DNA of 64,000 bases, taken from positions 1 to 64,000 of the forward strand of contig NZ_JADVOP010000006.1 of the NCBI RefSeq assembly GCF_016508585.1, read 5' to 3'. The position numbers and the translations under genes were made by a program. The notes below the pieces were generated by a model that ran no database searches, had not been told where the DNA came from, and was given only the letters and a program-made list of their open reading frames with translations. Below, in pieces: positions 53,976 to 63,030 of this stretch (position 1 is the stretch's first letter; each line of letters starts with the position of its first letter). This DNA comes from Acinetobacter baumannii. GTDB taxonomy: Bacteria > Pseudomonadota > Gammaproteobacteria > Pseudomonadales > Moraxellaceae.

Positions 53976-54977
53976 ATGATTCCACTTGCACATAATGCTG
54001 TGCTCAAAAATTATATCGATATTACACTGCAACTTGGTGTGAATCCTTATCACTTATTGTCTGGTGTGGGATTATCCGAATCTCATATAAATAATCCTAA
54101 ATATCGTATTCCTGTTGAAAAAGCTGTGGAATTAGTGGAACAATCTGCAAAATTGAGCAATTGTGAAGTATTTGGTTTACGTATGGCTGAACATAGACAA
54201 CTTTCTGATTTTGGAGAAATAAGTTTATTGCTCAACTACCAACATACTTTGCGTGACGCTTTACAAACCATTGTTCGTTACCGAAGTTTATTAAATGACG
54301 CTTTAGCCATTCATGTTGAGGAAGTGGGAAATACTGTCATTATTCGACAGGAAGTTGTGACCTCAAAAACCCAGTACAGTCGTCAAGCAACTGAATTAGC
54401 ACTAGGTGTAATGCATCGCTTCTGTGCTGCGCTTTTGCCTCAAAAATGGAAACCTTTATGTATCCACTTTACCCATTCTGCCCCAAATGACCTCTCAACT
54501 CATCGACGTATTTTCGGATGTACTTTAGAGTTTGGCAGTGAATTCAATGGAATCGTCTGTACAGCAGCAGAACTCGATACCACCACCCCTCAAGCCAATA
54601 CGGCAATGGCAGATCATGCCCAACGTTTTTTGGATATTTTACAGAATACAGGGGAAGCATCTTTAATTTTTGAAATTCGGAAAAGCATCTATCTTCTTTT
54701 ACCGATGGGGCGTGCCACCATTGACCAAGTAGCCCAGTCACACGGCATGAACGTACGCACTTTACAGCGTCGTTTAGTGGCTTATCAAACCAGTTTCAGC
54801 GATTTAATCAATGCCGTACGCCGTGAGCTTGTTTTCCGTTATTTAAACAATTTCAACTATTCACTCAGTCAAGTATCAGATATTTTAGGCTACTCCACAC
54901 CGAGCTCTTTTACACGTTGGTTTATCAGTCAGTTTGGGATTGCGCCAAATCTATGGCGCTATAACAATACACATTAA
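53976..54977 (+). CDS. AraC-family regulator (Arabinose_bd N-terminal domain)
   Basis: A 333-residue regulator of the OruR/PF12625 type, with an N-terminal ligand domain (LGVNPYHLLSGVGLSESHIN) and C-terminal AraC DNA-binding domain (HGMNVRTLQRRLVAYQTSFS, ILGYSTPSSFTRWFISQFG). It is divergent from the RBBP9 gene and convergent with the catabolic operon, so it is the best candidate local regulator for either. The ligand is unknown. Confidence 0.88.
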   Translation: MIPLAHNAVLKNYIDITLQLGVNPYHLLSGVGLSESHINNPKYRIPVEKAVELVEQSAKLSNCEVFGLRMAEHRQLSDFGEISLLLNYQHTLRDALQTIVRYRSLLNDALAIHVEEVGNTVIIRQEVVTSKTQYSRQATELALGVMHRFCAALLPQKWKPLCIHFTHSAPNDLSTHRRIFGCTLEFGSEFNGIVCTAAELDTTTPQANTAMADHAQRFLDILQNTGEASLIFEIRKSIYLLLPMGRATIDQVAQSHGMNVRTLQRRLVAYQTSFSDLINAVRRELVFRYLNNFNYSLSQVSDILGYSTPSSFTRWFISQFGIAPNLWRYNNTH

Positions 54978-55033
54978 TCCTTGCTTGTATCGTTCTGTTT
55001 TTTCAATCCCGCTCTAGGAATAGCTTCACAAAA

Positions 55034-55057
55034 GGCTTTCAGGATTTGCTGAAAGCC
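55034..55057 (-). terminator. Terminator of the seven-gene catabolic operon
   Basis: GGCTTTCAG and CTGAAAGCC form a perfect 9-bp stem with a 6-nt loop. On the minus strand it is followed by TTTTG, 29 bp past the YeiH stop. It may also serve the convergent AraC gene. Confidence 0.8.
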
Positions 55058-55085
55058 CGATAAAGTCCATGATTTTCTACCCCAT

Positions 55086-56093
55086 TTAAAACCAAAAATG
55101 TAAAATCGTGAGCACCAAGACAACAAGAAAAATACTTTCACCAATCATTAATAATATTGGCTTGACTCCTACTGAAGCAAGTTCTTTTAATTGAGTCTTC
55201 ATTCCCAATGCACTGATTGCGATCACTAAAAACCAGCGAGACAGGTCATTGATCCCTGTTTGTACAATGGCAGGAACCCAACCCGTACTGTTAATACACG
55301 CCAAAACCAAAAAACCGACTGCAAACATCGGCAATAATGGTGGACGCTGTCCTGTACCATCCTCTGCTCCCTGCATTCGAGTAATCATGGCAGCACAGAC
55401 AATCACTGGTAACAACATTGCTACGCGCATCAGTTTCACAACAGTCGCGGTATCCCCAGTTTCAGTTGACATGCTGTAGCCGGCACCCACAACTTGTGCA
55501 ACATCATGAATGGTTGCTCCTAGAAATACACCTGCTATTTGAGGGACTAGATCAAACCATTTTGCAATCATCGGATAAGTAATCATGGCCACCGTAGATA
55601 ACGCTGACACACCAATGACTGTAAACAATGTAGCCTTTTCTTTCTGGGGATGATTGGGTAAAGCAGCGGACAATGCTAATGCAGCAGAAGCACCACAAAT
55701 TGCAGTTGCACCCCCTGTTAACATACCAAAAAATTTATTAAATCCGAGCAATTTAGCGGCTACCACAGAAATAAAGATCGTCACAACAACTAAACTCATC
55801 ACCAGTACAACAGGTTTCCACCCCAGTCCAGTGATTTGTCCCAATGTGATTCTCATGCCAAGCAAAGCGATACCAAATCGCAATACAGAACGCGCCGTAA
55901 ACTCAATACCTGCTTTACACTTACCGTCGGCTGACAGAAAGTTCAGTCCCATACCGAGTAATAGAGCAAAGAGCATTACTGGTGCACCATAATGCTCAGA
56001 TAAAAAGGTAGCTGCTGCTGCAACAACAACACTGACAACCAAACCGGGCAATATTTCGCGGGTTCTTTGATTGAAATTCATGAGTTTTATCAT
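55086..56093 (-). CDS. YeiH-family putative sulfate/anion exporter
   Basis: This 335-residue protein has about ten membrane segments and YeiH marks: GGATAICGASAALALSAALP and GVFLGATIHDVAQVVGAGY. YeiH proteins are annotated as sulfate exporters. GGAG precedes the ATG at 56093, and the preceding Rieske gene stops one base earlier. If the TauD-like enzyme of the operon releases sulfite, this may export the resulting anion; that is inferred. Confidence 0.82.
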   Translation of the reverse strand: MIKLMNFNQRTREILPGLVVSVVVAAAATFLSEHYGAPVMLFALLLGMGLNFLSADGKCKAGIEFTARSVLRFGIALLGMRITLGQITGLGWKPVVLVMSLVVVTIFISVVAAKLLGFNKFFGMLTGGATAICGASAALALSAALPNHPQKEKATLFTVIGVSALSTVAMITYPMIAKWFDLVPQIAGVFLGATIHDVAQVVGAGYSMSTETGDTATVVKLMRVAMLLPVIVCAAMITRMQGAEDGTGQRPPLLPMFAVGFLVLACINSTGWVPAIVQTGINDLSRWFLVIAISALGMKTQLKELASVGVKPILLMIGESIFLVVLVLTILHFWF

Positions 56094-56094
56094 G

Positions 56095-56412
56095 TTACTC
56101 TCCTGAACCCATTACGATATATAAATTTTCATTATCCAATTCAATTCGATAAGAATTTACTCTTAAATGCGTTGAATTAAGTAAATGACCGCTCTCTACA
56201 TCAAAACGTAAACCATGTGCACAACATTGGATTACTTTTCCATCTAATTGACCTGAAAATAATGATGCGCCTTGATGTGGACAACTGTCATCGATTGCAT
56301 AAAACTTTCCTTCGATATTGAATAAAACCAGAAATTTCTTCTTTACTTGCAGAAAAGTACGTTCACCTATCTTGGGAACTTTTTGTGTTGGTACTTGAAA
56401 CCGAATAGTCAT
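56095..56412 (-). CDS. Rieske [2Fe-2S] ferredoxin
   Basis: A 105-residue single-domain Rieske protein with the cluster ligands in DDSCPHQGASLF (Cys-x-His) and CCAHGLRFDV (Cys-x-x-His). It resembles small ferredoxins such as the carriers of aromatic dioxygenases. The ATG at 56412 overlaps the DsbA-like stop by 4 nt (ATGA); a GTG two codons earlier is an alternative start. It probably feeds electrons to an oxygenase, but no Rieske-type oxygenase alpha subunit lies in this operon, and TauD-type enzymes do not need one. Confidence 0.85.
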   Translation of the reverse strand: MTIRFQVPTQKVPKIGERTFLQVKKKFLVLFNIEGKFYAIDDSCPHQGASLFSGQLDGKVIQCCAHGLRFDVESGHLLNSTHLRVNSYRIELDNENLYIVMGSGE

Positions 56413-57062
56413 ACGCACTGTCCTTGCATTTCGATCGTTTCCAGCATAGCCCTATATAATACCGATGCCTGTTGGGCACCTGCTATTGCCAAGCGACCAC
56501 CAAAAATGAAATACGGAACACCCTTACCTCCTGTATCAGCTGAGACAAATGGCGTTTCTTTATTCACTAAAATGGCTTTAATCATCTCTTCCGAAAAACC
56601 ACAATAACTGGCGATTTTCATCAATACATCCAATTGATTAATATGTTCGGAATGATTGAAATATGCCGAAATAATTGCTTCTAGCAAGCGATCGGTCTGT
56701 ACAGAACATGAAATTTTGGCTGCTTTCTGAAAAAAATCATGCGCTAAACCCGTATTGGGCATACGGGGGATAAGATCAAAATCAATATCTACCCCCACCG
56801 ATTGTGCAGCTTGACGAACTTGTCCCTGACGTATTCGAACAGCTGTTGCCGATCCCAATCTTTGTAAATAGAAAGCTTTAAATGGAACACCTTGTGTTGG
56901 AATGAGAGGCAACAATTGCACTCCACGCCAACTTATAAGCACTTCCACATCTGGATGGCTTTTTTTTAATTTTTTGATCGCATTGTGTAATTCTCGTTTA
57001 CCGATCAAACACCAAGGGCAAATAAAATCAAAGAACATCTCAATAGAAAGTTGTTGTTTCAT
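56409..57062 (-). CDS. FrnE-like DsbA-family oxidoreductase
   Basis: A 217-residue thioredoxin-fold protein with the CPWC active site (FFDFICPWCLIGKR near 10-23) and no signal peptide, so it acts in the cytoplasm. The family also holds 2-hydroxychromene-2-carboxylate isomerases and glutathione-dependent enzymes. GVPYFIFGGRLAIAGAQQ near the C terminus is typical of FrnE. It overlaps the MFS gene by 4 nt. A role in redox cleavage or isomerisation of the operon's substrate is possible. Confidence 0.85.
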   Translation of the reverse strand: MKQQLSIEMFFDFICPWCLIGKRELHNAIKKLKKSHPDVEVLISWRGVQLLPLIPTQGVPFKAFYLQRLGSATAVRIRQGQVRQAAQSVGVDIDFDLIPRMPNTGLAHDFFQKAAKISCSVQTDRLLEAIISAYFNHSEHINQLDVLMKIASYCGFSEEMIKAILVNKETPFVSADTGGKGVPYFIFGGRLAIAGAQQASVLYRAMLETIEMQGQCV

Positions 57063-58384
57063 GATGAGTGTTCCCTATTTTCTTGAAGGCTTGTCGTAAC
57101 TTGCCGGTCTGCACGTGCCATATCTTTGTGATAATGACGTTTCATATAAAGAAATACAGCAGCTGCTAAAATACTGATTAATGGCATTACCCTAAATGCA
57201 TCATGTAAACCAATGATGTCTGATAATTTACCGGTTACCAATGGACCCAAAGCAAGCCCTAAAAAATTGTTGGCTAATGTCAATGTGGCAAATGCTGTTG
57301 CATGTACTGAAGCATGCGTCAAATTTGCAACCATCGCACTCGAAGGACCATTGGTCCCTAAAGCGACGAACATTCCTATGCAAATAAATACCAGTTGCAT
57401 CGTGCCTATGGGTAAAGCAAATGCGAATGAAAGTAAACCACAGCTGACTAAGCAGAAAATAATTGCCAAAACCACTTTGCGATCGGGGCGGTCTTTACCC
57501 AAACGGTCACAGAGGATACCGCATAAGATGGTTCCGATAGCACTGAATAAGACAATGAGCGCTGATGCGATCCCTGCTTTATCTGTCGTCATGCCATAGT
57601 AGCGGTTAAGATAACTGGGCATCCAGACAATCACCGTGCCCCCAACAAAGAGTTGTAAACCACTTCCGAAATAACATGCGATGATGGAGCGACTTGAATA
57701 AATACTTCTAAGTGGATTAATCTCAGGCTTTAGTTTATTGCCCTCTTTGTCTTTTGGAATGGGGGAAGCAACTTTGCTTTCTTTGACCACCAATGGATAG
57801 AGTATAGACAGGATCAAACCAAAAATTGCCATACCAGCAAACGCCCAGCGCCAGCCAAATTCATGTGCAATGACACCGCCTAAAGACATACCGATGAATG
57901 AACCAAAAACACCACCAGCCATAAAAGAACTTGCGAGTGTAGCGCGCATTTCTCTTGGAAAAACAGCAACGACAACAGCTATACCAACACTTCCATATGC
58001 AGCTTCTCCTACACCGACCAAGAAGCGGGCGACAAACATCTGTTCATAACTTTGAGCCAAGGCACAACCTAAAGTTGCCATACTCCAAAGAATAGCCATT
58101 AAAGCAATGCTTTTAACTCGTCCAAATTTATCTGCAAATATAGAAAGCGGTAAGGTTAACAAGCCTACCATCAAGGCAACAATGCCGCTTAAGAGCCCAA
58201 GTTGGCTATCCGAAAGTAACCATTCACTTTTGATTAAAGGGAATACTGCATTAAGTACTTGTCTCGACATATAATCCGAAATAAGTAAACCAAATGTTAA
58301 AGCAAAAACGATCCACGCATAACGGCGAGGAATATCGATTGATGTATCGACTTGATCTGTTGTCGACAACTGATGTGTCCCCAT
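57059..58384 (-). CDS. MFS transporter, ACS-type importer
   Basis: A 441-residue, 12-segment major facilitator (FGLLISDYMSRQVLNAVFP in segment 1; loop motif FADKFGRVKSIALMAI; LVGVGEAAYGSVGIAVVVAV in segment 4-5). The pattern fits the anion:cation symporter or aromatic acid branch, which takes up organic acids. It is the fourth gene of the operon and probably imports the substrate. A stable hairpin lies between it and the BKACE gene upstream. Confidence 0.87.
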   Translation of the reverse strand: MGTHQLSTTDQVDTSIDIPRRYAWIVFALTFGLLISDYMSRQVLNAVFPLIKSEWLLSDSQLGLLSGIVALMVGLLTLPLSIFADKFGRVKSIALMAILWSMATLGCALAQSYEQMFVARFLVGVGEAAYGSVGIAVVVAVFPREMRATLASSFMAGGVFGSFIGMSLGGVIAHEFGWRWAFAGMAIFGLILSILYPLVVKESKVASPIPKDKEGNKLKPEINPLRSIYSSRSIIACYFGSGLQLFVGGTVIVWMPSYLNRYYGMTTDKAGIASALIVLFSAIGTILCGILCDRLGKDRPDRKVVLAIIFCLVSCGLLSFAFALPIGTMQLVFICIGMFVALGTNGPSSAMVANLTHASVHATAFATLTLANNFLGLALGPLVTGKLSDIIGLHDAFRVMPLISILAAAVFLYMKRHYHKDMARADRQVTTSLQENREHSS

Positions 58385-58424
58385 ACAACCTCCATATGTT
58401 TCTTTTAATTTTTTTCAGAACCTC

Positions 58425-58457
58425 AAGGATTACATTTTGAGGCAAAATGCAATCCTT
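58425..58457 (-). terminator. Intercistronic hairpin between BKACE and MFS genes
   Basis: Arms at 58425-58439 and 58443-58457 pair over 15 bp with one mismatch around a 3-nt loop (core GGATTGCATTTTG on the minus strand). No T-run follows directly. It may be a partial terminator or an mRNA stability element that adjusts expression of the four downstream genes. Confidence 0.55.
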
Positions 58458-58502
58458 ATCTCTATGTTCTATTTGAGTTTAAATCCCTTTTAACTCGAAT
58501 TA

Positions 58503-59555
58503 TTAGTTGCGTTGGGGAACACCTTTTTGCCCTATTTTACGGTTCGGGGCCATGCCATTTTCACGTAAAGTCTCTTCTATGCTGTCGTATTGGACTCCTA
58601 TACGATAAATTTCCCGTGCTTCTTGACCATTGGCGACTTCACGCCCTAGTTCATGTGCAATACGTACAGTCTGCTTGATTTGATCTACAGATGAAAAACG
58701 CTCGCCTTTATGATCAATAATCGTATCTTCATTACCCACACGGGCGTGTAAACCCATTGCCATAGACATGGTATTGAGTGGCAGTACATTTTTAAGCAAA
58801 GATTCAGAAGTCAAAGTACAACCATCTGGTACACGGTGAATAAAATTAAAGAAGTTAAATGGATTTGGACCATCAAATCCCCCACCGATACCAATCCAAG
58901 TCAGGTTCAACGGACCTTTGTACAAGCCTTTACGAACTAAGCGTTCCAGCGTTTCCAAACCATGCATCCCTGTCAATTGAAAGTGCGGTTGAATACCATT
59001 TGCTGCTAAACGCTTTAAATGCTCAATCAGCCATTCAGGTCCAGCAGGTACCGTCATTTCTGCATATGCTGCCTGAATCGCAGGGTGTTCCAAAGATGTA
59101 CCTTTTAAATATTCTGGATATAACAGCTCCATGATATTCATTTGGGTTGTATTGACAGCAACAGTGACTTGATCTGGTTTGGGATCTAGTTCTGCCAATT
59201 TATGACGGGTATCATCACTGAGCCAAAGTGCAGCTTCCCCTTCACTTTCCGGCGCAAAAGAAATAGAACCGCCGACTTGAATAATCATATCGGGTACGGC
59301 TGCACGTACACCGGCAATCAACTCATTGAATTTAGATAAACGTTTAGAACCTTTTCCATCAAGTTCACGAACATGTAAATGTAAAACAGACGCACCTGCC
59401 TCATAACATTCCACAGCTTTCTGGATTTGTTCTTCCATTGTGACTGGAATATCTTCAGGAAAATCTTCTGGCATCCACTCAGGACCATAAGGTGCAACAG
59501 TAATTACGACTTTATCCATATTTTCCGGGTGCAAAGAATCATCAAAAAATTGCAT
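58503..59555 (-). CDS. BKACE-family beta-keto acid cleavage enzyme (DUF849)
   Basis: This 350-residue TIM-barrel protein belongs to the BKACE family (3-keto-5-aminohexanoate cleavage). Zinc ligands are seen in VLHLHVRE, and the active-site Glu in ARVGNEDTI. BKACEs split a beta-keto acid with acetyl-CoA into acetoacetate and a new CoA ester. It is longer than the usual 270-310, with extra segments after residue 120. ATG at 59555 has AGGAG six bases upstream. The neighbouring dioxygenase may produce its substrate. Confidence 0.86.
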   Translation of the reverse strand: MQFFDDSLHPENMDKVVITVAPYGPEWMPEDFPEDIPVTMEEQIQKAVECYEAGASVLHLHVRELDGKGSKRLSKFNELIAGVRAAVPDMIIQVGGSISFAPESEGEAALWLSDDTRHKLAELDPKPDQVTVAVNTTQMNIMELLYPEYLKGTSLEHPAIQAAYAEMTVPAGPEWLIEHLKRLAANGIQPHFQLTGMHGLETLERLVRKGLYKGPLNLTWIGIGGGFDGPNPFNFFNFIHRVPDGCTLTSESLLKNVLPLNTMSMAMGLHARVGNEDTIIDHKGERFSSVDQIKQTVRIAHELGREVANGQEAREIYRIGVQYDSIEETLRENGMAPNRKIGQKGVPQRN

Positions 59556-59622
59556 GAGCATCTCCTATGCTATTTACATTTTTTAATCAAAAAAATAATT
59601 AAATAATATTCAAATCAATAAA

Positions 59623-60471
59623 TTAGTAAGTTGCATCACCAATGATGCCGGCACGTTCCATTTTTCGATGGCATGCTGGATAGTCCATCACTGCATAATG
59701 CTGTGTACTTCGGTTATCCCAAATTGCAATGCTATTGGGTTGCCAGCGCCAACGGACCTGATACTCAGGAATATTGGCTTGTGTAATTAAATAACGCAGT
59801 AAATCTGATGCACCTGGATTAGCATCTTGCCCAAACCGAACACGCTCTTTAGTGTGGTAATTGCTAAAGTGAGTTGTAAATGCATTCACATACAGAATTT
59901 TCTCACCCGTTTCAGGATGTATGCGTACAACAGGATGTTCAGCATCTGGATATTGCGCCTTTAAAGCTAAACGCTTTTCTATCGGCATCACCGCTCCAAA
60001 ACTGGCTTCAATACTGTGATAGGCACGTAAGTCTGCAATTTTTGCTTTTACATCATCAGGCAAGTTTTCATAAGCAGCCACCATATTGGTCCACATGGTG
60101 TCCCCCCCTACTGGCGGACATTCTACGCACCGTAAAACACAGCCCATAGGGGGTTCTTTTCGCCAGCTTGCATCGCTGTGCCAAGCATTTTCATAGCGAT
60201 CAATCGGACTATCTGGGCGCTTGTAAATCTGTACCAAACCTGGATATTCAGGATGGCTACCCACTGCTGGATGATCTTCGAGTTGTCCAAAACGTTCAGC
60301 AAATGCAACGTGTTCTGCACGCGTGATATTTTGATCTCTTAAAAACAAGACCTTGTGTTCCAATAAATATGAACGAATTTCAGAGAATAAATCTTGGTCC
60401 TTTATGGCATCTGCCAAATTCACACCACGAAGTTCTGCGCCAATATTGCAGGCTAACTGTTCAATTTGCAT
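59623..60471 (-). CDS. TauD/TfdA-family 2-oxoglutarate-dependent dioxygenase
   Basis: This 282-residue protein has the Fe(II) facial triad HSD in AWHSDASW and the distal His in HRKMERAGI, with Arg nearby for 2-oxoglutarate. Other marks: VLFLRDQNITRAEHVAFAE and GDTMWTNMVAAYE. Members hydroxylate taurine (releasing sulfite), alkyl sulfates or phenoxyacetates. AAAGGA lies eight bases before the ATG. It lies between the quinone reductase and BKACE genes. Its substrate class cannot be fixed from sequence. Confidence 0.9.
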   Translation of the reverse strand: MQIEQLACNIGAELRGVNLADAIKDQDLFSEIRSYLLEHKVLFLRDQNITRAEHVAFAERFGQLEDHPAVGSHPEYPGLVQIYKRPDSPIDRYENAWHSDASWRKEPPMGCVLRCVECPPVGGDTMWTNMVAAYENLPDDVKAKIADLRAYHSIEASFGAVMPIEKRLALKAQYPDAEHPVVRIHPETGEKILYVNAFTTHFSNYHTKERVRFGQDANPGASDLLRYLITQANIPEYQVRWRWQPNSIAIWDNRSTQHYAVMDYPACHRKMERAGIIGDATY

Positions 60472-60507
60472 AAGATATCCTTTCTGGCAAAATTTATTCG
60501 ATCAAAT

Positions 60508-61494
60508 CTAAATCACAAAAATAGATGATCCAATCGTTTTGCGTGCTTCTAAATCTCGATGTGCCTGAACTGCATCCTTGAGTTCATAACGTTGATTGAT
60601 TTCGATTTTGATTCGACCATTTACAACATGATCAAAGAGTTCATCAGCAAGTGCTTTTTGCTCTGTAGGATCCGCAATGTAATCAGCAAGTGCCGGGCGG
60701 GTAATATATAAAGAGCCTTTGATGGCCAACAATACTGGATTGAATTCGGTAATTGGACCCGACGCAGTTCCTATACATACCATCAAACCACGGCGTTTCA
60801 ATGAGTCTAATGACGTCATAAAAGTATCTTTTCCCACACTGTCAAATACGACATCTACCCCCACACCATTGGTAATTTCGCGGACTCTTTCTACAACATT
60901 TTCATGACTATAATTGATCACATGATCACAACCATACTTAAGAGCAACAGCGGCTTTTTCTTCTGAAGATGTTGTACCAATTACGGTCAAACCCAGTAAC
61001 TTTGCCCACTGCGCTACGATTAAACCCACACCACCTGCCGCTGCATGTAATAAAATCGTATCGCCTGATTTAAAGTCATAAATGCGACGCATCAGATAAG
61101 CTGAAGTCAGCCCCCGCATGGTCATTGCTGCAGCAGTTTCATACGTAATGGCTTCAGGTAATTTGATTAAAGCATTTGCAGGAATGTTGCGTTCAACACT
61201 ATAAGCGCCTAATGTATTTAAAAATCCTGTATAGGTAACACGGTCACCAACAGCAAAATCAGTCACCCCCTCACCTAAAGCTTCAATGATGCCAGAAGCT
61301 TCCGTTCCGATTCCATTAGGTAAAGAGATTGGGTATGTACCATTGCGGAAATAAGTATCGGCATAGTTCAGACCTACTGCCATATGACGTAAGCGTACTT
61401 CACCTGCCTTGGGTTCTGCGATTTCTACATCTTCATAACGCATTACTTCTGGTGAACCAGTTTCGTAAAAACGTACAGCTTGGGTTAATTTCAT
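60508..61494 (-). CDS. Quinone oxidoreductase-like MDR protein
   Basis: This 328-residue medium-chain reductase starts MKLTQAVRFYETGSPEVMRY and has the NADPH site LLHAAAGGVGLIVAQWAKL without zinc ligands, like QorA (NADPH:quinone reductase). The ATG at 61494 fits the family length; an ATG 15 codons earlier has no matching sequence. It is probably the first gene of the operon and reduces an enone or quinone intermediate. Confidence 0.88.
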   Translation of the reverse strand: MKLTQAVRFYETGSPEVMRYEDVEIAEPKAGEVRLRHMAVGLNYADTYFRNGTYPISLPNGIGTEASGIIEALGEGVTDFAVGDRVTYTGFLNTLGAYSVERNIPANALIKLPEAITYETAAAMTMRGLTSAYLMRRIYDFKSGDTILLHAAAGGVGLIVAQWAKLLGLTVIGTTSSEEKAAVALKYGCDHVINYSHENVVERVREITNGVGVDVVFDSVGKDTFMTSLDSLKRRGLMVCIGTASGPITEFNPVLLAIKGSLYITRPALADYIADPTEQKALADELFDHVVNGRIKIEINQRYELKDAVQAHRDLEARKTIGSSIFVI

Positions 61495-61539
61495 CGTCCT
61501 ATCCATGTATTTGGTTATTATTGATTGCGCGTGGAGCAT

Positions 61540-61989
61540 GAATTAAAACTACAATACTCCTTGCGCTGACCCTTCACATTTGACGACATCGACTTATCAT
61601 TTTACGACAGCAGTAATTTTTAATTTAAAGAACGCATTGTTTTCACGCGTTTTAAATCAGAAAATCCAATAATGTTGATTTGATATAATTTTTAATAAAA
61701 CAACAATTTATAAATTAATGTATAAAAATATAGATGCGAAAATTAAATCTGTTGGGAGTATCCCAATATATTTTCTCAAAGAATTATCGATCAGACTTAC
61801 ATAACAATTAACGCGGCTTTTCAATCTCGCATTATCACAAACCACTCCCATACCAACATTCGCCGATTTCATTTTTACAGCATCCTCTTTCTCATTTTAT
61901 CAATCGCTCGACCAGATAGCGTCATCCTTCTTTTTGCTGTTTATTCCTCCATTCAACGCAGAATTGTTTTTTATTAATTCGCGTCAATT
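61540..61989. other. Promoter region of the catabolic operon, otherwise empty
   Basis: About 450 bp without a credible gene. It should carry the minus-strand promoter of the catabolic operon, but no RpoN-type site and no strong palindrome are visible. The plus strand to its right leads into the candidate small RNA. Confidence 0.4.
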
Positions 61990-62004
61990 TGCTAAGATGG
62001 CTCT

Positions 62005-62167
62005 TATGAGAAATTGAGGATTATCCTTCAGTGATGCCACCTAATTAAGAGGTTAACGAAGGTGCACTATTTTCACTTGTTCGTGTAACTTGTCAGTTTT
62101 GTTGCTGATAGTAAATGTATTAATAAGCTAAGATAATTGAATCGCTTGCTAGTGCAGGCGGTTTTTT
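62005..62167 (+). ncRNA. Candidate small RNA with its own promoter and terminator
   Basis: An extended -10 box TGCTAAGAT (61990-61998) is followed by about 165 nt that hold complementary blocks (ACCT/AGGT near 62040, TCAG/CTGA near 62100) and end in a clear intrinsic terminator. No reading frame or Shine-Dalgarno fits. It does not resemble tmRNA, 6S RNA or a tRNA as far as I can see. Existence as a stable RNA is inferred. Confidence 0.35.
62143..62167 (+). terminator. Intrinsic terminator
   Basis: CGCTTGC and GCAGGCG form a 7-bp stem (one G-U pair) with a TAGT loop, followed by GTTTTTT. No coding gene ends here. Confidence 0.75.
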
Positions 62168-62493
62168 GTGTATTATCGGAGATCATCGATTAAAACTTGA
62201 AAATTGAGTGACCATATAATCAAGAACTCATCTGTGATATTTAAATTTACTGTTGCGAAACTTCGAATAACTGGAACTGTTTTTAAATTTTCAAAAAGTT
62301 CACTTATATCTGAGCATATCGATCAGCTATGCTCCCGTATTAAAAGATTGAACTTAAAATTTCGTCGCTATCAATTCTACAGAAAATGCACTGACATTTA
62401 ATAACATAAAAAACTTTAATATCATTTTAAAATTCATATAAAAAATTTCATAGTATTGCTATCAATTTTTTTAATTTTAAAGGAATTTAACGA

Positions 62494-63030
62494 ATGATAT
62501 TGTCAAATCATCAGATTTTTAATTTATCCATTTTTTTTACTCTAATTATTTTTTTTATTACTGAGAATGCACATGCTGAAGGGAATTGTCCTTCAGGCTA
62601 TTATCCAATAGGCGGACAAGGTGTTCAAGGCTGTGCGCCAATTTCCAGCGGAGGTAGTGGTGGATATTCGAATCAAAATCCACCTTTAAATCCTTTGCCT
62701 GAAACATTATGGGGTGCGATTGCAGAAGATAAAAGCAATGGATTAAAGGGACGTCCAATTGGCTTTACAAGAAACTTTAAATCTAGAGATGAGGCGCAAG
62801 CAAAAGCATTGAAGGCATGTGAGCAAGATGGAGGACAAAAGTGCCAAATCTCTCAAACATATTCTAGTCGCTGTGTAGCTGTGGCAGATCCAATTAAAGA
62901 TGGTCAAAAATCAAAAATTTTGCTTGCTTTCTCAGAGGAACAGGCAAAAAAAGGTGCATTAGTGTTTTGTTTAAGTGAAAATTTAGAGCCTTGTCGTATT
63001 GTATATTCTGGCTGTAGTCTAGGAGACTAA
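62494..63030 (+). CDS. Secreted DUF4189 protein
   Basis: This 178-residue protein has a signal peptide (cleavage after AHA near 28), a Cys-containing N-terminal motif CPSGYYPIGGQGVQGCAPI, a Gly/Ser/Asn-rich linker and a DUF4189 domain (WGAIAEDKSNG, then four Cys in pairs). Proteins of this sort are common in Acinetobacter and are of unknown function. AAAGGA lies upstream. It ends before a 370-bp gene-free stretch. Confidence 0.85.
   Translation: MILSNHQIFNLSIFFTLIIFFITENAHAEGNCPSGYYPIGGQGVQGCAPISSGGSGGYSNQNPPLNPLPETLWGAIAEDKSNGLKGRPIGFTRNFKSRDEAQAKALKACEQDGGQKCQISQTYSSRCVAVADPIKDGQKSKILLAFSEEQAKKGALVFCLSENLEPCRIVYSGCSLGD

Noticed and set aside
62204..62401. 65-residue plus-strand frame after the small RNA terminator
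   Set aside because: TTG start and no ribosome-binding site; it lacks any motif and ends well before the DUF4189 gene.
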